From contig NZ_CP065047.1 in NCBI RefSeq assembly GCF_015689175.1, forward strand, positions 3,100,001 to 3,164,000: a DNA stretch of 64,000 nucleotides, in the 5' to 3' direction. Positions 27,033 to 34,948 of this stretch are shown here, one piece after another. The DNA comes from Mycobacterium kubicae (GTDB lineage Bacteria; Actinomycetota; Actinomycetes; Mycobacteriales; Mycobacteriaceae). Under the pieces are notes generated by a model, which did not search any database, was not told the DNA's origin, and saw only the letters and a list, made by a program, of their open reading frames with translations. A program made the translations under genes and the position numbers. How positions within the stretch are numbered: the first letter of the stretch is position 1; the number at the start of each line of letters is the position of its first letter.

Positions 27033-27569
27033 TTAGCCCTCCGCCGATTGCTGCGCAATCGAATACGCGAGCTGGAGGAAGTCGGCACCCGTGAGCGCGG
27101 CGAAGGTGCCCGCGACCATACGAGTGACTTTGGGCGCGAAGACCAGGCCGATGGCGAATCCGGTGGCAACCCACATATCGAAGCAGAACGGGCACGTCAG
27201 TAACTCGCCCACACTGTGCCGAATCTGGCTGGAATTGCGGGTTTCTTCGACCACCTCAGCCGGGCCACCACTGCCCATGTACCGAGTGAACGGCGCGCGC
27301 AGCGGACTCGTCACCGATCCCTTGGTCACCGTCCGGGAAAGCTTGTGAGTACCGAGCGCCACCGTAATCAGGTCTTGTACGCGCCACCGGTCAGGCAGCT
27401 TTCGTCCGGTCACCGCGGCGACCACGGCGCTGACGGCGACGATCACGGCGTAGGTGCTCATGGTCACTATGTATCCGCCCAGCGGACGCGGGTTATCACC
27501 GCGATATTCGTCGGCCTGCTGCCGGGCGTGGTTGACCACGTCGGCGCCGAGCTCTGTCGTTTCAGCCAC
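27033..27569 (-). CDS. DUF1360 membrane protein
   Basis: 178-aa protein of the DUF1360 family. A membrane helix lies near residue 45-63 and another near 135-155. The conserved core reads LITVALGTHKLSRTVTKGSVTSPLRAPF, then LLTCPFCFDMWVA with a C-x2-C pair. No enzymatic function is known. GTG 27569 has an AAGGAG ribosome site at the right distance and is preferred over the track-long frame upstream. It precedes the ChaB gene by 28 bp in the same direction. Confidence 0.85.
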   Translation of the reverse strand: MAETTELGADVVNHARQQADEYRGDNPRPLGGYIVTMSTYAVIVAVSAVVAAVTGRKLPDRWRVQDLITVALGTHKLSRTVTKGSVTSPLRAPFTRYMGSGGPAEVVEETRNSSQIRHSVGELLTCPFCFDMWVATGFAIGLVFAPKVTRMVAGTFAALTGADFLQLAYSIAQQSAEG

Positions 27570-27688
27570 TGCTACTCCTTGGGGCTTGCATCGGACGCCG
27601 AATACCCGTTTCCCCATCCGGCAACCCACTTGGTGATATGGCGGGGCCGGTGCCACCGAGTGACCGTGGATCTTGTTACTCAGCGGCT

Positions 27689-28321
27689 CTACGACGCATA
27701 CGGCGGGTACCTGCGCTCTTTCAGCGTCCGGGCCAAATGGGCGGCGTTGCGAGCCGCCGTCGCAGTCGTCGAAGCGATCTGCTCCGGCACCTCGTCGAGA
27801 TCCTCGTAATTCGTGGATTCCATCGCGGGTCCGTTCCAATAGGTGCAGCCTTGCGCGGGGATGCTGAACCCGATGTCGTTGAGGGCTTGGAAGAGGTCGG
27901 CGACAACTTTGTGCGCGCCGTCCTCATTACCCACCACGCTGACCAGCGCGACTTTGTTCACCATGACCGGAACTCCGCTGTCATCGGTGTTGGACAACTC
28001 GGCATCAAGGCGTTCGAGCACACGCTGCGTCACACTCGACGGGTGCCCCAGCCATATCGGTGTGCTGATGAGAATGATGTCGGCATCGAGCACCTTGCGC
28101 CGAATCTCAGGCCACTCGTCGCCGTCCCCCATGTCCGCATCGACACCAGGAGCAATGTTGTAGTCGACGCAACGGATCAGCTCATGTTCGACGCCGGCTT
28201 TGCTCAGCTCAGCGACGACATGTTCGGCCATGAGGGCGCTGCTTGACGGCGCCGGACTGGTTTTGAGATTGCAGATCAGCCCGATCGCCCGAAGCGGCGG
28301 GACTCCCAAAGCGCCCGTCAT
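27689..28321 (-). CDS. Flavodoxin-like NAD(P)H-dependent FMN reductase
   Basis: About 210 aa, flavodoxin fold. The N-terminal ICNLKTSPAPSSSALM loop would hold the FMN phosphate. ILISTPIWLGHPSSVTQRVLERLD matches the second flavin loop of NADPH-dependent FMN reductases, and VVGNEDGAHKVVADLFQALNDIGF the third. Probably a quinone or FMN reductase in the cytoplasm. Start ATG 28321 is the best of several; GTG/ATG options reach 28396. It is divergent from the PLP decarboxylase gene 80 bp away. Confidence 0.82.
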   Translation of the reverse strand: MTGALGVPPLRAIGLICNLKTSPAPSSSALMAEHVVAELSKAGVEHELIRCVDYNIAPGVDADMGDGDEWPEIRRKVLDADIILISTPIWLGHPSSVTQRVLERLDAELSNTDDSGVPVMVNKVALVSVVGNEDGAHKVVADLFQALNDIGFSIPAQGCTYWNGPAMESTNYEDLDEVPEQIASTTATAARNAAHLARTLKERRYPPYAS

Positions 28322-28401
28322 GGTCGTCTGGGATACCCGACCGCGATGCTGGGAAACGCCGATGGTGGGTCGGTGGGCGCGCGCCGGGGTATGCACGTGC
28401 C

Positions 28402-29862
28402 ATGGATCAATCCCAGACGCCGCTGCTGGACGCGCTGATCGATTACCGCCGTAAGGATCGATACGGGTTCACTCCCCCGGGGCATCGGCAGGGTGCCGGC
28501 GCCGATCCCCGCGTCCTCGCCGTACTGGGCAAAGAGCCCTTCCTCGATGACGTGCTGGCCAGCAACGGGCTCGACGACCGCATGTCGCGGGGGAAATTAC
28601 TAGCCCGCGCCGAAGAGTTGATGGCCGACGCGGTCGGCGCAGACACGGCGTTCTTCTCAACTTGCGGCAGTTCGTTGTCGGTGAAGGCGGCCATGCTGGC
28701 GGTGGCGGGCGGCGCCGAAGGCGGACTGCTGGTCTCTCGGGACAGTCACAAGTCCATCGTCGCGGGGTTGATCTTCTCGGGTGTGCAGCCCCGGTGGATT
28801 TCTCCGCAGTGGGACAGCGACCGACACTTCTCCCACCCGCCGTCGCCGGAACAAGTACGTGAGGCGTGGGAGAAACACCCCGACGCCGCCGGAGCGTTGA
28901 TCGTCAGTCCCAGTCCGTACGGCACCTGCGCCGACATCGCCGCCATCGCCGATGTGTGCCACGAGCGCAACAAACCCCTCATCGTCGACGAAGCATGGGG
29001 CGCCCATTTGCCCTTTCATGACGACCTGCCGACGTGGGCAATGGATGCCGGTGCGGACATTTGTGTGGTCAGCGTTCACAAGATGGGCGCCGGCTTCGAG
29101 CAGGGTTCGGTGTTCCACCTGCAAGGGAACCTCGTTGATCCCGATCGCTTGTCCAAATGCGCGGACCTGCTGATGACGACGAGCCCGAACGTGTTGGTCT
29201 ATGCCGCTCTTGACGGATGGCGGCGCCAGATGGTGGAGCATGGCCACGAGCTGCTCTCAGCGGAGCTGGAGCTGGCCGGCTATCTGCGCGGCCGACTCTC
29301 GGAGATCCCCGATCTGCAGGTTCTCCAGGACGAGCTGCTGGGCCACGAGGCCTCGCATGACCTCGACATCACCCAGGTACTGATGGACGTCTCGGCAACG
29401 AAAACGTCGGGGTACCAAGCGGCGGATTGGCTCAGGGAGCATTGCCATCTCGATGTCGGCCTCAGCGACCACCGCCGGATCTTGGCGACGATGTCGTTCG
29501 CCGACGACAAGCACACCGCGGATCGACTCATCACCGCGATGACCCGGTGGCGTGCGGCCGCGAATGACTTCGAGCGGCCACCGGCAATACGGTTGCCCTC
29601 CCCCGCCGAGCTGCAACTCGACAACGTCGCACTGCCGCGCGACGCATTCTTTGGGCCCACGGAGATGGTGCCCGCGGACCGGGCCGCCGGACGCATCGCC
29701 GCCGAGCAGATCACTCCGTATCCGCCCGGCATTCCAGCGGTCGTGCCGGGCGAGCGCCTCAATGACGCCGTGGTCGACTACCTGCGAACGGGTGCGGAGG
29801 CCGGCATGACCCTGCCCGATCCCGCTGACCCCAGCATGCAACACTTCCGGGTCGTGGCCTGA
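28402..29862 (+). CDS. PLP-dependent Orn/Lys/Arg decarboxylase-family protein
   Basis: 486-aa fold-type I enzyme of the Orn/Lys/Arg decarboxylase major domain. Key features: FTPPGH near residue 23, SRDSHKS (near 113), the PLP aspartate in IVDEAWGAH (near 195), and the Schiff-base lysine in SVHKMGAG (near 229). The C-terminal small domain is about residues 370-480, ending PYPPGIPAVVPGE, the usual ending of this family. It lacks the N-terminal wing of larger inducible decarboxylases, like biosynthetic SpeA-type proteins in Gram positives. Product (polyamine or cadaverine) undetermined. Confidence 0.87.
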   Translation: MDQSQTPLLDALIDYRRKDRYGFTPPGHRQGAGADPRVLAVLGKEPFLDDVLASNGLDDRMSRGKLLARAEELMADAVGADTAFFSTCGSSLSVKAAMLAVAGGAEGGLLVSRDSHKSIVAGLIFSGVQPRWISPQWDSDRHFSHPPSPEQVREAWEKHPDAAGALIVSPSPYGTCADIAAIADVCHERNKPLIVDEAWGAHLPFHDDLPTWAMDAGADICVVSVHKMGAGFEQGSVFHLQGNLVDPDRLSKCADLLMTTSPNVLVYAALDGWRRQMVEHGHELLSAELELAGYLRGRLSEIPDLQVLQDELLGHEASHDLDITQVLMDVSATKTSGYQAADWLREHCHLDVGLSDHRRILATMSFADDKHTADRLITAMTRWRAAANDFERPPAIRLPSPAELQLDNVALPRDAFFGPTEMVPADRAAGRIAAEQITPYPPGIPAVVPGERLNDAVVDYLRTGAEAGMTLPDPADPSMQHFRVVA

Positions 29863-29885
29863 CCCCTAGCCGGCGTCGCGGCGCG

Positions 29886-30269
29886 CTAGCGGTGACCGTC
29901 CAGGCTCGGCTCTGCTCGGTCGGCTTTCGCCGCTTTTCGCGCGGCGTTGCGCAACGTCCTATTGGTTGAGCGCAAGTGGGTATTGGCCGCGGATAGCTCG
30001 GCGTTGTCGTCTTCGAGATTGAGTATGCGTGCGATGCCGGCGAGGTTGACGCCGGCATCGATCAAGGCGCTGATGCGCTGCAGTCGTGCCAAGTCGTCAG
30101 CGCTGTAGCGCCGGGTGCCGCCATCGCTGCGGGCGGGACTGAGCAGTCCGTGTCGTTCGTAGAGGCGCAACGACTGCACCGGGATGCCAGACAGTTCAGC
30201 GGCCACCGAGATGCCGTACACGCCGTGATTGGACGGCGGTGCAGTGGTCTCTCCCGGACGCTCGGTCAT
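29886..30269 (-). CDS. MerR-family regulator, HspR-like
   Basis: About 127 aa (133 from GTG 30287). Its winged helix region (VYGISVAAELSGIPVQSLRLYERHGLLSPARS, in pieces about residues 17-48) and the following GGTRRYSADDLARLQRISAL, GVNLAGIARILNLED are close to HspR, the repressor of heat-shock genes. A C-terminal coiled coil and basic tail follow. It is divergent from hsp18, which is the obvious target. Binding is inferred from family and layout. Confidence 0.85.
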   Translation of the reverse strand: MTERPGETTAPPSNHGVYGISVAAELSGIPVQSLRLYERHGLLSPARSDGGTRRYSADDLARLQRISALIDAGVNLAGIARILNLEDDNAELSAANTHLRSTNRTLRNAARKAAKADRAEPSLDGHR

Positions 30270-30287
30270 AGAAAACTTATCTATCAC

Positions 30288-30311
30288 ACTTGCATCGAAC
30301 TGTCGACAAGT
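30288..30311. promoter_or_regulatory. ACTTG/CAAGT inverted repeat between merR and hsp18 (candidate operator)
   Basis: ACTTG at 30288-30292 and CAAGT at 30307-30311 with a 14-nt gap, flanked by extra ATCAC/GTGAT bases. The half-sites recall the CTTGAGT/ACTCAAG HAIR element bound by HspR, but the spacing is longer and the outer bases differ. Confidence 0.4.
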
Positions 30312-30387
30312 GATATATGAAATCTATGTCTGATGGCATAAGAAATCGCCATCATCGATCAATGAAAAGGAATGTGAGGTGACTGCC

Positions 30388-30849
30388 ATGCTGATGCGTA
30401 CCGACCCCTTCCGAGACCTTGACCGGTTCGCCCAGCAAGTGCTCGGCACCGCCGCAAAGCCGGCCGTGATGCCGATGGATGCCTGGCGCGAAGGTGAGAA
30501 GTTCGTCGTCGAGTTCGACCTGCCCGGCATCGACCCGGACTCGCTGGACATCGACATCGAGCGCAACGTGGTGACCGTGCGAGCCGAACGACCGGCTGTC
30601 GACCCGAACCGGGAAATGCTCGCCACCGAGCGCCCCCGCGGCGTGTTCAGCCGACAGCTGGTGCTCGGCGAGAACCTCGACACCGAACGGATCGAGGCTT
30701 CCTACAACGAGGGAGTGTTGAGCTTGCACATCCCGGTAGCCGAAAGGGCGAAGCCCCGCAAGATTTCGGTCGGCCGCGGCAAGGGACACGGCAACGGACA
30801 CCAGGTGCTCGATGACAACGCCGCTGGTCGGGAAGTGATCAACGCCTGA
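30388..30849 (+). CDS. hsp18: Small heat-shock protein Hsp18 (18-kDa antigen type)
   Basis: About 153 aa, alpha-crystallin domain family chaperone holding unfolded proteins in the cytoplasm. The beginning [20 protein letters not shown], the core [46 protein letters not shown] and the end REVINA are very close to the 18-kDa antigen known from M. leprae and M. avium, a protein to my knowledge missing in M. tuberculosis. The ribosome site GAGGTGA (30376-30382) supports ATG 30388; GTG 30379 is the alternative. Divergent from an HspR-like gene, so likely heat- or stress-induced. Confidence 0.92.
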   Translation: MLMRTDPFRDLDRFAQQVLGTAAKPAVMPMDAWREGEKFVVEFDLPGIDPDSLDIDIERNVVTVRAERPAVDPNREMLATERPRGVFSRQLVLGENLDTERIEASYNEGVLSLHIPVAERAKPRKISVGRGKGHGNGHQVLDDNAAGREVINA

Positions 30850-30861
30850 TCATTCGGTGCT

Positions 30862-30916
30862 AAGCGCGGCGACCAACTGGTCGCGCAGGCGTCGACCGCA
30901 AACGGTCGCCGCGCTT
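30862..30916 (+). terminator. 13-bp stem with two nested alternative hairpins after hsp18
   Basis: AAGCGCGGCGACC (30862-30874) and GGTCGCCGCGCTT (30904-30916) pair perfectly. Inside are two competing hairpins: GCGACC-AACT-GGTCGC (30869-30884) and CGACCG-CAAA-CGGTCG (30893-30908). It starts 13 bp after the hsp18 stop, so a terminator is the simplest reading. No U-tract follows. Confidence 0.55.
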
Positions 30917-31080
30917 CGCCGGCCTGGCAACGGCTGAGGAAAATAGGAGGCAACGCGAGTTCGAACTCTTGCGCGGGACGTTCACCGACACGTTATTTTT
31001 AGACCACCTCGGCGTTGAGCATCCAGCGCCGCTAATTTCAGACGCGTCCCAATTTCGTTGCCCGAGGAGGCAGGCCAGCG

Positions 31081-31749
31081 ATGACGTGGGATCTTGACGG
31101 CCAGTCAGCCGCCGTTGAGCAAGCGCTGGCCGGCGGTTCCCCGCAACGGGTGGGATGGTTTCGGTTTTACTTCGCCGATCAGCGCTGGGAATGGTCCGAC
31201 CAGGTGCAACAGATGCACGGGTATGAGCCTGGGACGGTCACTCCGACTACCGAGTTGGTGCTCTCGCATAAGCATCCCGACGACCGTGACCAGGTGGCGG
31301 CCGCGATAGCAGACATTCTCGACAATCGGAAAGCGTTCAGCACTCGCCACCGGATCATCGACACCGGCGGCGACATTCACCACGTCGTCGTGGTCGGAGA
31401 CCAGCTGTGCGACGAGCACGGGACCGTCATCGGCTCGCACGGCTTCTACGTCGACGTCTCCCCGCAAGAGCAGGTGCGCGAAGACATGGTCACGGCCAAG
31501 CTGGCCGAGATCACCCAGAACCGCGCCGGTATCGAGCAGGCTAAAGGGATGTTGATGCTGGTGTATGGCATCGACGGCGAATCGGCCTTCAACCTACTGA
31601 AATGGTTGTCCCAAGAATCCAACGTCAAGCTGCGTCCGTTGGCCGAGCAGATCGTTGATGATTTCCGCACCGTCGGCAAACCTTTCGATGCGCAGTCGGC
31701 GTTCGATCAACTGCTGTTGACGGCCCATCTGCGGGTGGGTGTCCCCTGA
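31081..31749 (+). CDS. PAS-ANTAR domain regulator
   Basis: 222 aa. An N-terminal PAS fold (about residues 20-120; FYFADQRWEWSDQVQQMHGYEPG, LVLSHKHPDDRDQV, GDIHHVVVVGDQL) is followed by an ANTAR domain (about 135-195; ITQNRAGIEQAKGMLMLVYGI, SAFNLLKWLSQESN). ANTAR binds RNA and prevents termination; PAS presumably senses a small molecule or redox state. Good GAGGAGG ribosome site before ATG 31081. The leader has the motif GCGTTGAG...CAGCGC (31012-31029), loosely like the leaders of the other ANTAR genes. A GTP cyclohydrolase-like gene follows 110 bp later. Confidence 0.87.
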   Translation: MTWDLDGQSAAVEQALAGGSPQRVGWFRFYFADQRWEWSDQVQQMHGYEPGTVTPTTELVLSHKHPDDRDQVAAAIADILDNRKAFSTRHRIIDTGGDIHHVVVVGDQLCDEHGTVIGSHGFYVDVSPQEQVREDMVTAKLAEITQNRAGIEQAKGMLMLVYGIDGESAFNLLKWLSQESNVKLRPLAEQIVDDFRTVGKPFDAQSAFDQLLLTAHLRVGVP

Positions 31750-31859
31750 TCGGGGGACACGGCGTTCGTCCTATAAGTGCCCGATCAGTCGACAGACACC
31801 GGCTCCCCGCCGCGGCATCGTATGGAGCTAGTTGCCGCACTCACGGGACGGGGATCGAA

Positions 31860-32477
31860 ATGCTAGTTGCCGAGGCCATCAACACCACGCAAACGGTGGA
31901 GTCGCCCGCGTGGTACGAGGACAACGCCGACATGGCGGTCGAGATTGCTATGCAGCAGTTACTCGATGCGTTGGGCGTCAACGAGGGAGAACACACCGCT
32001 CGCACTCCGGTTAGCGGCGCGCGCGTGTGGCGGGACCTGTTGTGGGGCTACGACGAGGTGCCGGAAGACCACCTCGAAACTCACCTTCCCGCCGCCGACG
32101 AACCCGGGCTGATCGTCATGCACGGGATCGCCTTCACCTCGACTTGTGTGCACCACCTGATGCCCTTTTCCGGTACCGCCACCATCGCCTACCGGCCGCG
32201 ACCCGGCCAGCGGGTGGTCGACACCGCCGGACTGGCCCGGCTAGTGCACGGCTACGCTGCCCGCCTGCAAGTGCAGGAGCGAATCGGACACCAGGCCGCC
32301 GCAGCGCTCATGCGCAAGCTCGACCCGTCGGGGGTCATGGTGGTCATCACCACACGGCACGACTGCCTGAGCGCGGGCCAATCGCGCGTGCCGACCGCCG
32401 AAGTGACCACGGAGGCCCGCAAGGGCACGTGGGCCGCGGACGAGATTGCGCGGGTACGCAGCCTGCACGTCGGCTAG
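31860..32477 (+). CDS. GTP cyclohydrolase I-like protein (FolE paralogue)
   Basis: 205-aa FolE-type protein. The zinc/active-site string of FolE (C-E-H-H-L-x-P-F) reads CVHHLMPFSG near residue 98, so the Cys and both His are present but the Glu is Val. The second Cys site reads HDCLSAGQSRVP instead of H-x-CMxMRGV. Fold and metal site are expected to be kept, and GTP opening to dihydroneopterin triphosphate is possible but not certain. A second, housekeeping FolE should exist elsewhere in the chromosome. Start ATG 31860 has a GGGGATCG-like weak site. Confidence 0.78.
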   Translation: MLVAEAINTTQTVESPAWYEDNADMAVEIAMQQLLDALGVNEGEHTARTPVSGARVWRDLLWGYDEVPEDHLETHLPAADEPGLIVMHGIAFTSTCVHHLMPFSGTATIAYRPRPGQRVVDTAGLARLVHGYAARLQVQERIGHQAAAALMRKLDPSGVMVVITTRHDCLSAGQSRVPTAEVTTEARKGTWAADEIARVRSLHVG

Positions 32478-32499
32478 GACGGTCGAGCCGAATCTCTCC

Positions 32500-32763
32500 T
32501 CAGCCCTGACCCTTGAGGGCGTTGATCGTATCGAGGACCCCGGATATGTGGTCGTCGGTGAGCTTCTCGCCGTCGAACACGTGGTTGAGTAACACTTTCA
32601 AGTCGAGCATCTGCTGCAGATAGACCAGGCACGGTGGGCACTCATCAAGGTGCTTGGCCACGATTGGGCCCCACTGTCGGGGGTCGGAGTCGACCAGGTC
32701 GTCCACCAGTCGGACGAAGTCGACACAATCGATCGCTGGCACGGTGCTGTCGAATCCGGTCAT
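32500..32763 (-). CDS. Zinc-binding anti-sigma factor (ZAS-type)
   Basis: 87-aa protein with the zinc-associated anti-sigma motif KHLDECPPCLVY (H-x3-C-x2-C, about residues 38-49). It would bind and hold the ECF sigma factor encoded just upstream. ATG 32763 overlaps the sigma stop by 4 bp (ATGA), the standard sigma/anti-sigma coupling. Two cysteines at the zinc site make redox release of the sigma factor a plausible control. The inducing signal is not readable. No membrane helix, so cytoplasmic. Confidence 0.87.
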   Translation of the reverse strand: MTGFDSTVPAIDCVDFVRLVDDLVDSDPRQWGPIVAKHLDECPPCLVYLQQMLDLKVLLNHVFDGEKLTDDHISGVLDTINALKGQG

Positions 32764-33377
32764 CGTTGATACCGCTTTTCCAATTCGTTTCGCAGGTTCC
32801 CTCGGGCCCGATACAGCAGAGCACGTTGCGCCTCAGCAGACAGTTCAAGAATCTCGGCCGCCTCCTCTGCTGAGGTGCCGACCAAATCGCGCAGGATGAT
32901 CAGCTGTCGTTGCCGTACCGGCAAGGTGTCCAATGCTGCTCGCACATACCCGACGAGCTCGCGTTCGACCGTCTGGTCCTCCGGGAGGAACCGCCGAGAT
33001 GGCGGCACACTCCAATGTCCGGCGTCCGGGTGGCCGGCGGGATGCATGCGCCCTGACAGCGGGTCGGCGTCTTCGGTGGCCAGCACTTCGAAGTTCCGGA
33101 TTCGTGACTCCCGGCGCCGATGCCGTGCAGCGGTGTTCTTGACAATGCCGAACAACCAGGTCGCTACCGACGACCGCCCTTCGAAGGAGCCGGACGACTT
33201 GATCACCTGCACCCACGCCTCTTGCACCGCCTCTTCAGCCACCGCCGGTGAATTCACCATCGTCCGAGCGAAATTCACCATAGGTCGATGAAAGTCGCGC
33301 ACCAGATCGGCCAGCGGAATGCCGCCGACCGAATGCTCGGGTTCAGACTCTTCGGCCGGGCAAGCCCCCGAGGTCAT
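32760..33377 (-). CDS. ECF RNA polymerase sigma factor
   Basis: About 205 aa. Region 2 (about residues 25-90; FHRPMVNFARTMVNSPAVAEEAVQEAWVQVIKS, in pieces) and region 4 (about 135-200; LPVRQRQLIILRDLVGTSAEEAAEILELSAEAQRALLYRAR) bind -10 and -35 elements. ATG 33377 is used, as the longer frame to 33623 overlaps the acyl-CoA dehydrogenase-like gene. That gene ends 19 bp upstream, so the sigma and anti-sigma genes appear to be transcribed with cynS and osmC. Target promoter unknown. Confidence 0.9.
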   Translation of the reverse strand: MTSGACPAEESEPEHSVGGIPLADLVRDFHRPMVNFARTMVNSPAVAEEAVQEAWVQVIKSSGSFEGRSSVATWLFGIVKNTAARHRRRESRIRNFEVLATEDADPLSGRMHPAGHPDAGHWSVPPSRRFLPEDQTVERELVGYVRAALDTLPVRQRQLIILRDLVGTSAEEAAEILELSAEAQRALLYRARGNLRNELEKRYQR

Positions 33378-33396
33378 GTTTGGCCCGGGCGGTCGC

Positions 33397-34464
33397 TCAA
33401 CCGCACCCTTCCAGCTCCCACCGGAGCTGAGCTTCGGACGGCGACTGGACAGGGATGAACGCCGCCTCCCGGAACCGGCGGCTCGCCGGTGTTCTGCTCG
33501 CATATCCTTTGCCGCCGGCGGTGCGTATCTCCAAAGCCGCACTAGTGCTGGCGATTTCGGCCGCGCGCAAGCGCAGCGCCAACAACTCTTTCTTGCTGGG
33601 CGGCTTCGCGCCTCCGACCGCACCGGTCAGGCGGATCAATTCCCTCTCCGCAGCGGCGAGCTTGTCGGCAACCGCTTCGACTTCCTCAGTGAAAACAGAG
33701 TTGACGCCAGACACACCGTTTTTGGCCTGCGCCGCCGCTGTCTTGGCCAGCCCGAGACACATAGCCGACTGCAGCACAAGGAAAGTGGGGCGTACCCCGG
33801 TGAGGAAGCCCCCGAAGTCACCGGACAGGATCTGCTCTTCGGGAACGAAAGCGTCCTTCAGTTCCAGATAGGACGATGCCGTGCTATCCATCGCCAGCAA
33901 CTTGAAGTGATCACCCACGGTGACCCCCGGGGTGTTCAACGGCACAGCCAGGATCAGTCGGTCACCGGTATCGGTTCGTGCGGCGGTCACCATCAACGAG
34001 TCGTCGTAGAGATTGCTGGCCCAGCGCAGCGATCCGCTCACCCGATAGCCACCCGCGACGGGTACCGCGGTGAGTTCCAGGCTGCCGCAGCCAGCCGCTT
34101 CTTTGAACGCGGCGGCCATGCCGGTCACGCCCAGCACGGTGCCGGTCAGCAACGACTCAGCAGCAGCGACACTGAAAGGTGTTGCAGCGCAGAGCAAGTA
34201 CTCGATGGCCATCCGGTTGGCCCATACCGAGAACCCGGTACTCATGCACTCCCCGGAAATGAGCCGAATTACCTCGGCCATCTGTTGCAACTTGCCGTCG
34301 GTGTTATTGGGTGCGCCCAAACCCAGCACACCGGCCGCACCGAGACTGACGAAACTGCGCCGGGAGTTGTCCTCGCCGCGATCCAACGCGCCGGCATGGG
34401 CCCGGATATCGGCCAGTAAGTCCGGATCGAGGACGTCCGGCTCAGCATCAACCGTCGCGGTCAC
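33397..34464 (-). CDS. Acyl-CoA dehydrogenase-like flavoprotein
   Basis: About 355 aa, slightly short for the family. It has helical N- and C-terminal parts and the middle beta-domain pattern (GSLELTAVPVAGGYRVSGSLRWASN, LILAVPLNTPGVTVGDHFKLLAMDSTASSYLELKDAFVPEEQIL, in pieces about residues 125-225). The catalytic glutamate of true dehydrogenases is not evident, so it may be an FMN/FAD monooxygenase or oxidase of the same fold (DszC-like). GTG 34464 overlaps the cynS stop as GTGA. The alternative ATG 34494 lies inside cynS. Confidence 0.77.
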   Translation of the reverse strand: MTATVDAEPDVLDPDLLADIRAHAGALDRGEDNSRRSFVSLGAAGVLGLGAPNNTDGKLQQMAEVIRLISGECMSTGFSVWANRMAIEYLLCAATPFSVAAAESLLTGTVLGVTGMAAAFKEAAGCGSLELTAVPVAGGYRVSGSLRWASNLYDDSLMVTAARTDTGDRLILAVPLNTPGVTVGDHFKLLAMDSTASSYLELKDAFVPEEQILSGDFGGFLTGVRPTFLVLQSAMCLGLAKTAAAQAKNGVSGVNSVFTEEVEAVADKLAAAERELIRLTGAVGGAKPPSKKELLALRLRAAEIASTSAALEIRTAGGKGYASRTPASRRFREAAFIPVQSPSEAQLRWELEGCG

Positions 34465-34937
34465 GGCGAGCCCTCCTGTTCGCGGTGCTTCCATCGGTAG
34501 TCGAGGAACTTGCCGTCGAAAGTGACGACCACCCGGTCGCCGTCCGGGTCTGGGCGACGCTGAATGTCCATGCGGAAGTTGATCGCGCTCATGATCCCGT
34601 CACCGAACTCCTCGTTGATCAGCTCTTTGATCGCCGGGCCGTACACCGACAACGCCTCATGGAACCGGTAGATCGTCGGATCGGAGGTGACCGCGTCGTC
34701 CGTGCCCCGGTACGGCAGCAGCTGCAATGCGGCGACAGCGTCATCGTCGAGGTCGAGCAGGGCGCCGACGGTCGCGGCATCTTCGGCGGAAAGCGCATGC
34801 TGGCCGAGCAACGCCGCGACAGTCCACACCCGGTCCTTGCCAATTGCCTCGGCGATCTTGGTCCAGCTCAGGCCCTTCTTCACCCGAGCGAACCGGATAG
34901 CTTCGGCCAGTTCGGCTTTCGAGGAGTTGTAACTCAT
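34461..34937 (-). CDS. cynS: Cyanate hydratase (cyanase)
   Basis: 158-aa cyanase, the normal length (E. coli 156). It converts cyanate and bicarbonate to ammonia and CO2 via carbamate, as a decamer in the cytoplasm. The N-terminal helical domain (residues 5-75) precedes the signature DPTIYRFHEALSVYG and FGDGIMSAINF. Catalytic R91, E94 and S117 fall at the same mutual spacing as R96, E99 and S122 of E. coli. ATG 34937 follows the osmC stop (34949) by 11 bp. In-frame upstream extension to 35138 overlaps osmC and is rejected. Confidence 0.95.
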   Translation of the reverse strand: MSYNSSKAELAEAIRFARVKKGLSWTKIAEAIGKDRVWTVAALLGQHALSAEDAATVGALLDLDDDAVAALQLLPYRGTDDAVTSDPTIYRFHEALSVYGPAIKELINEEFGDGIMSAINFRMDIQRRPDPDGDRVVVTFDGKFLDYRWKHREQEGSP

Positions 34938-34948
34938 CGCCGCAATGC

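Noticed and set aside
33378..33623. N-terminal extension of the ECF sigma factor
   Set aside because: The extension overlaps the end of the dehydrogenase-like gene and is Arg/Ser-rich; region 2 begins only after ATG 33377.
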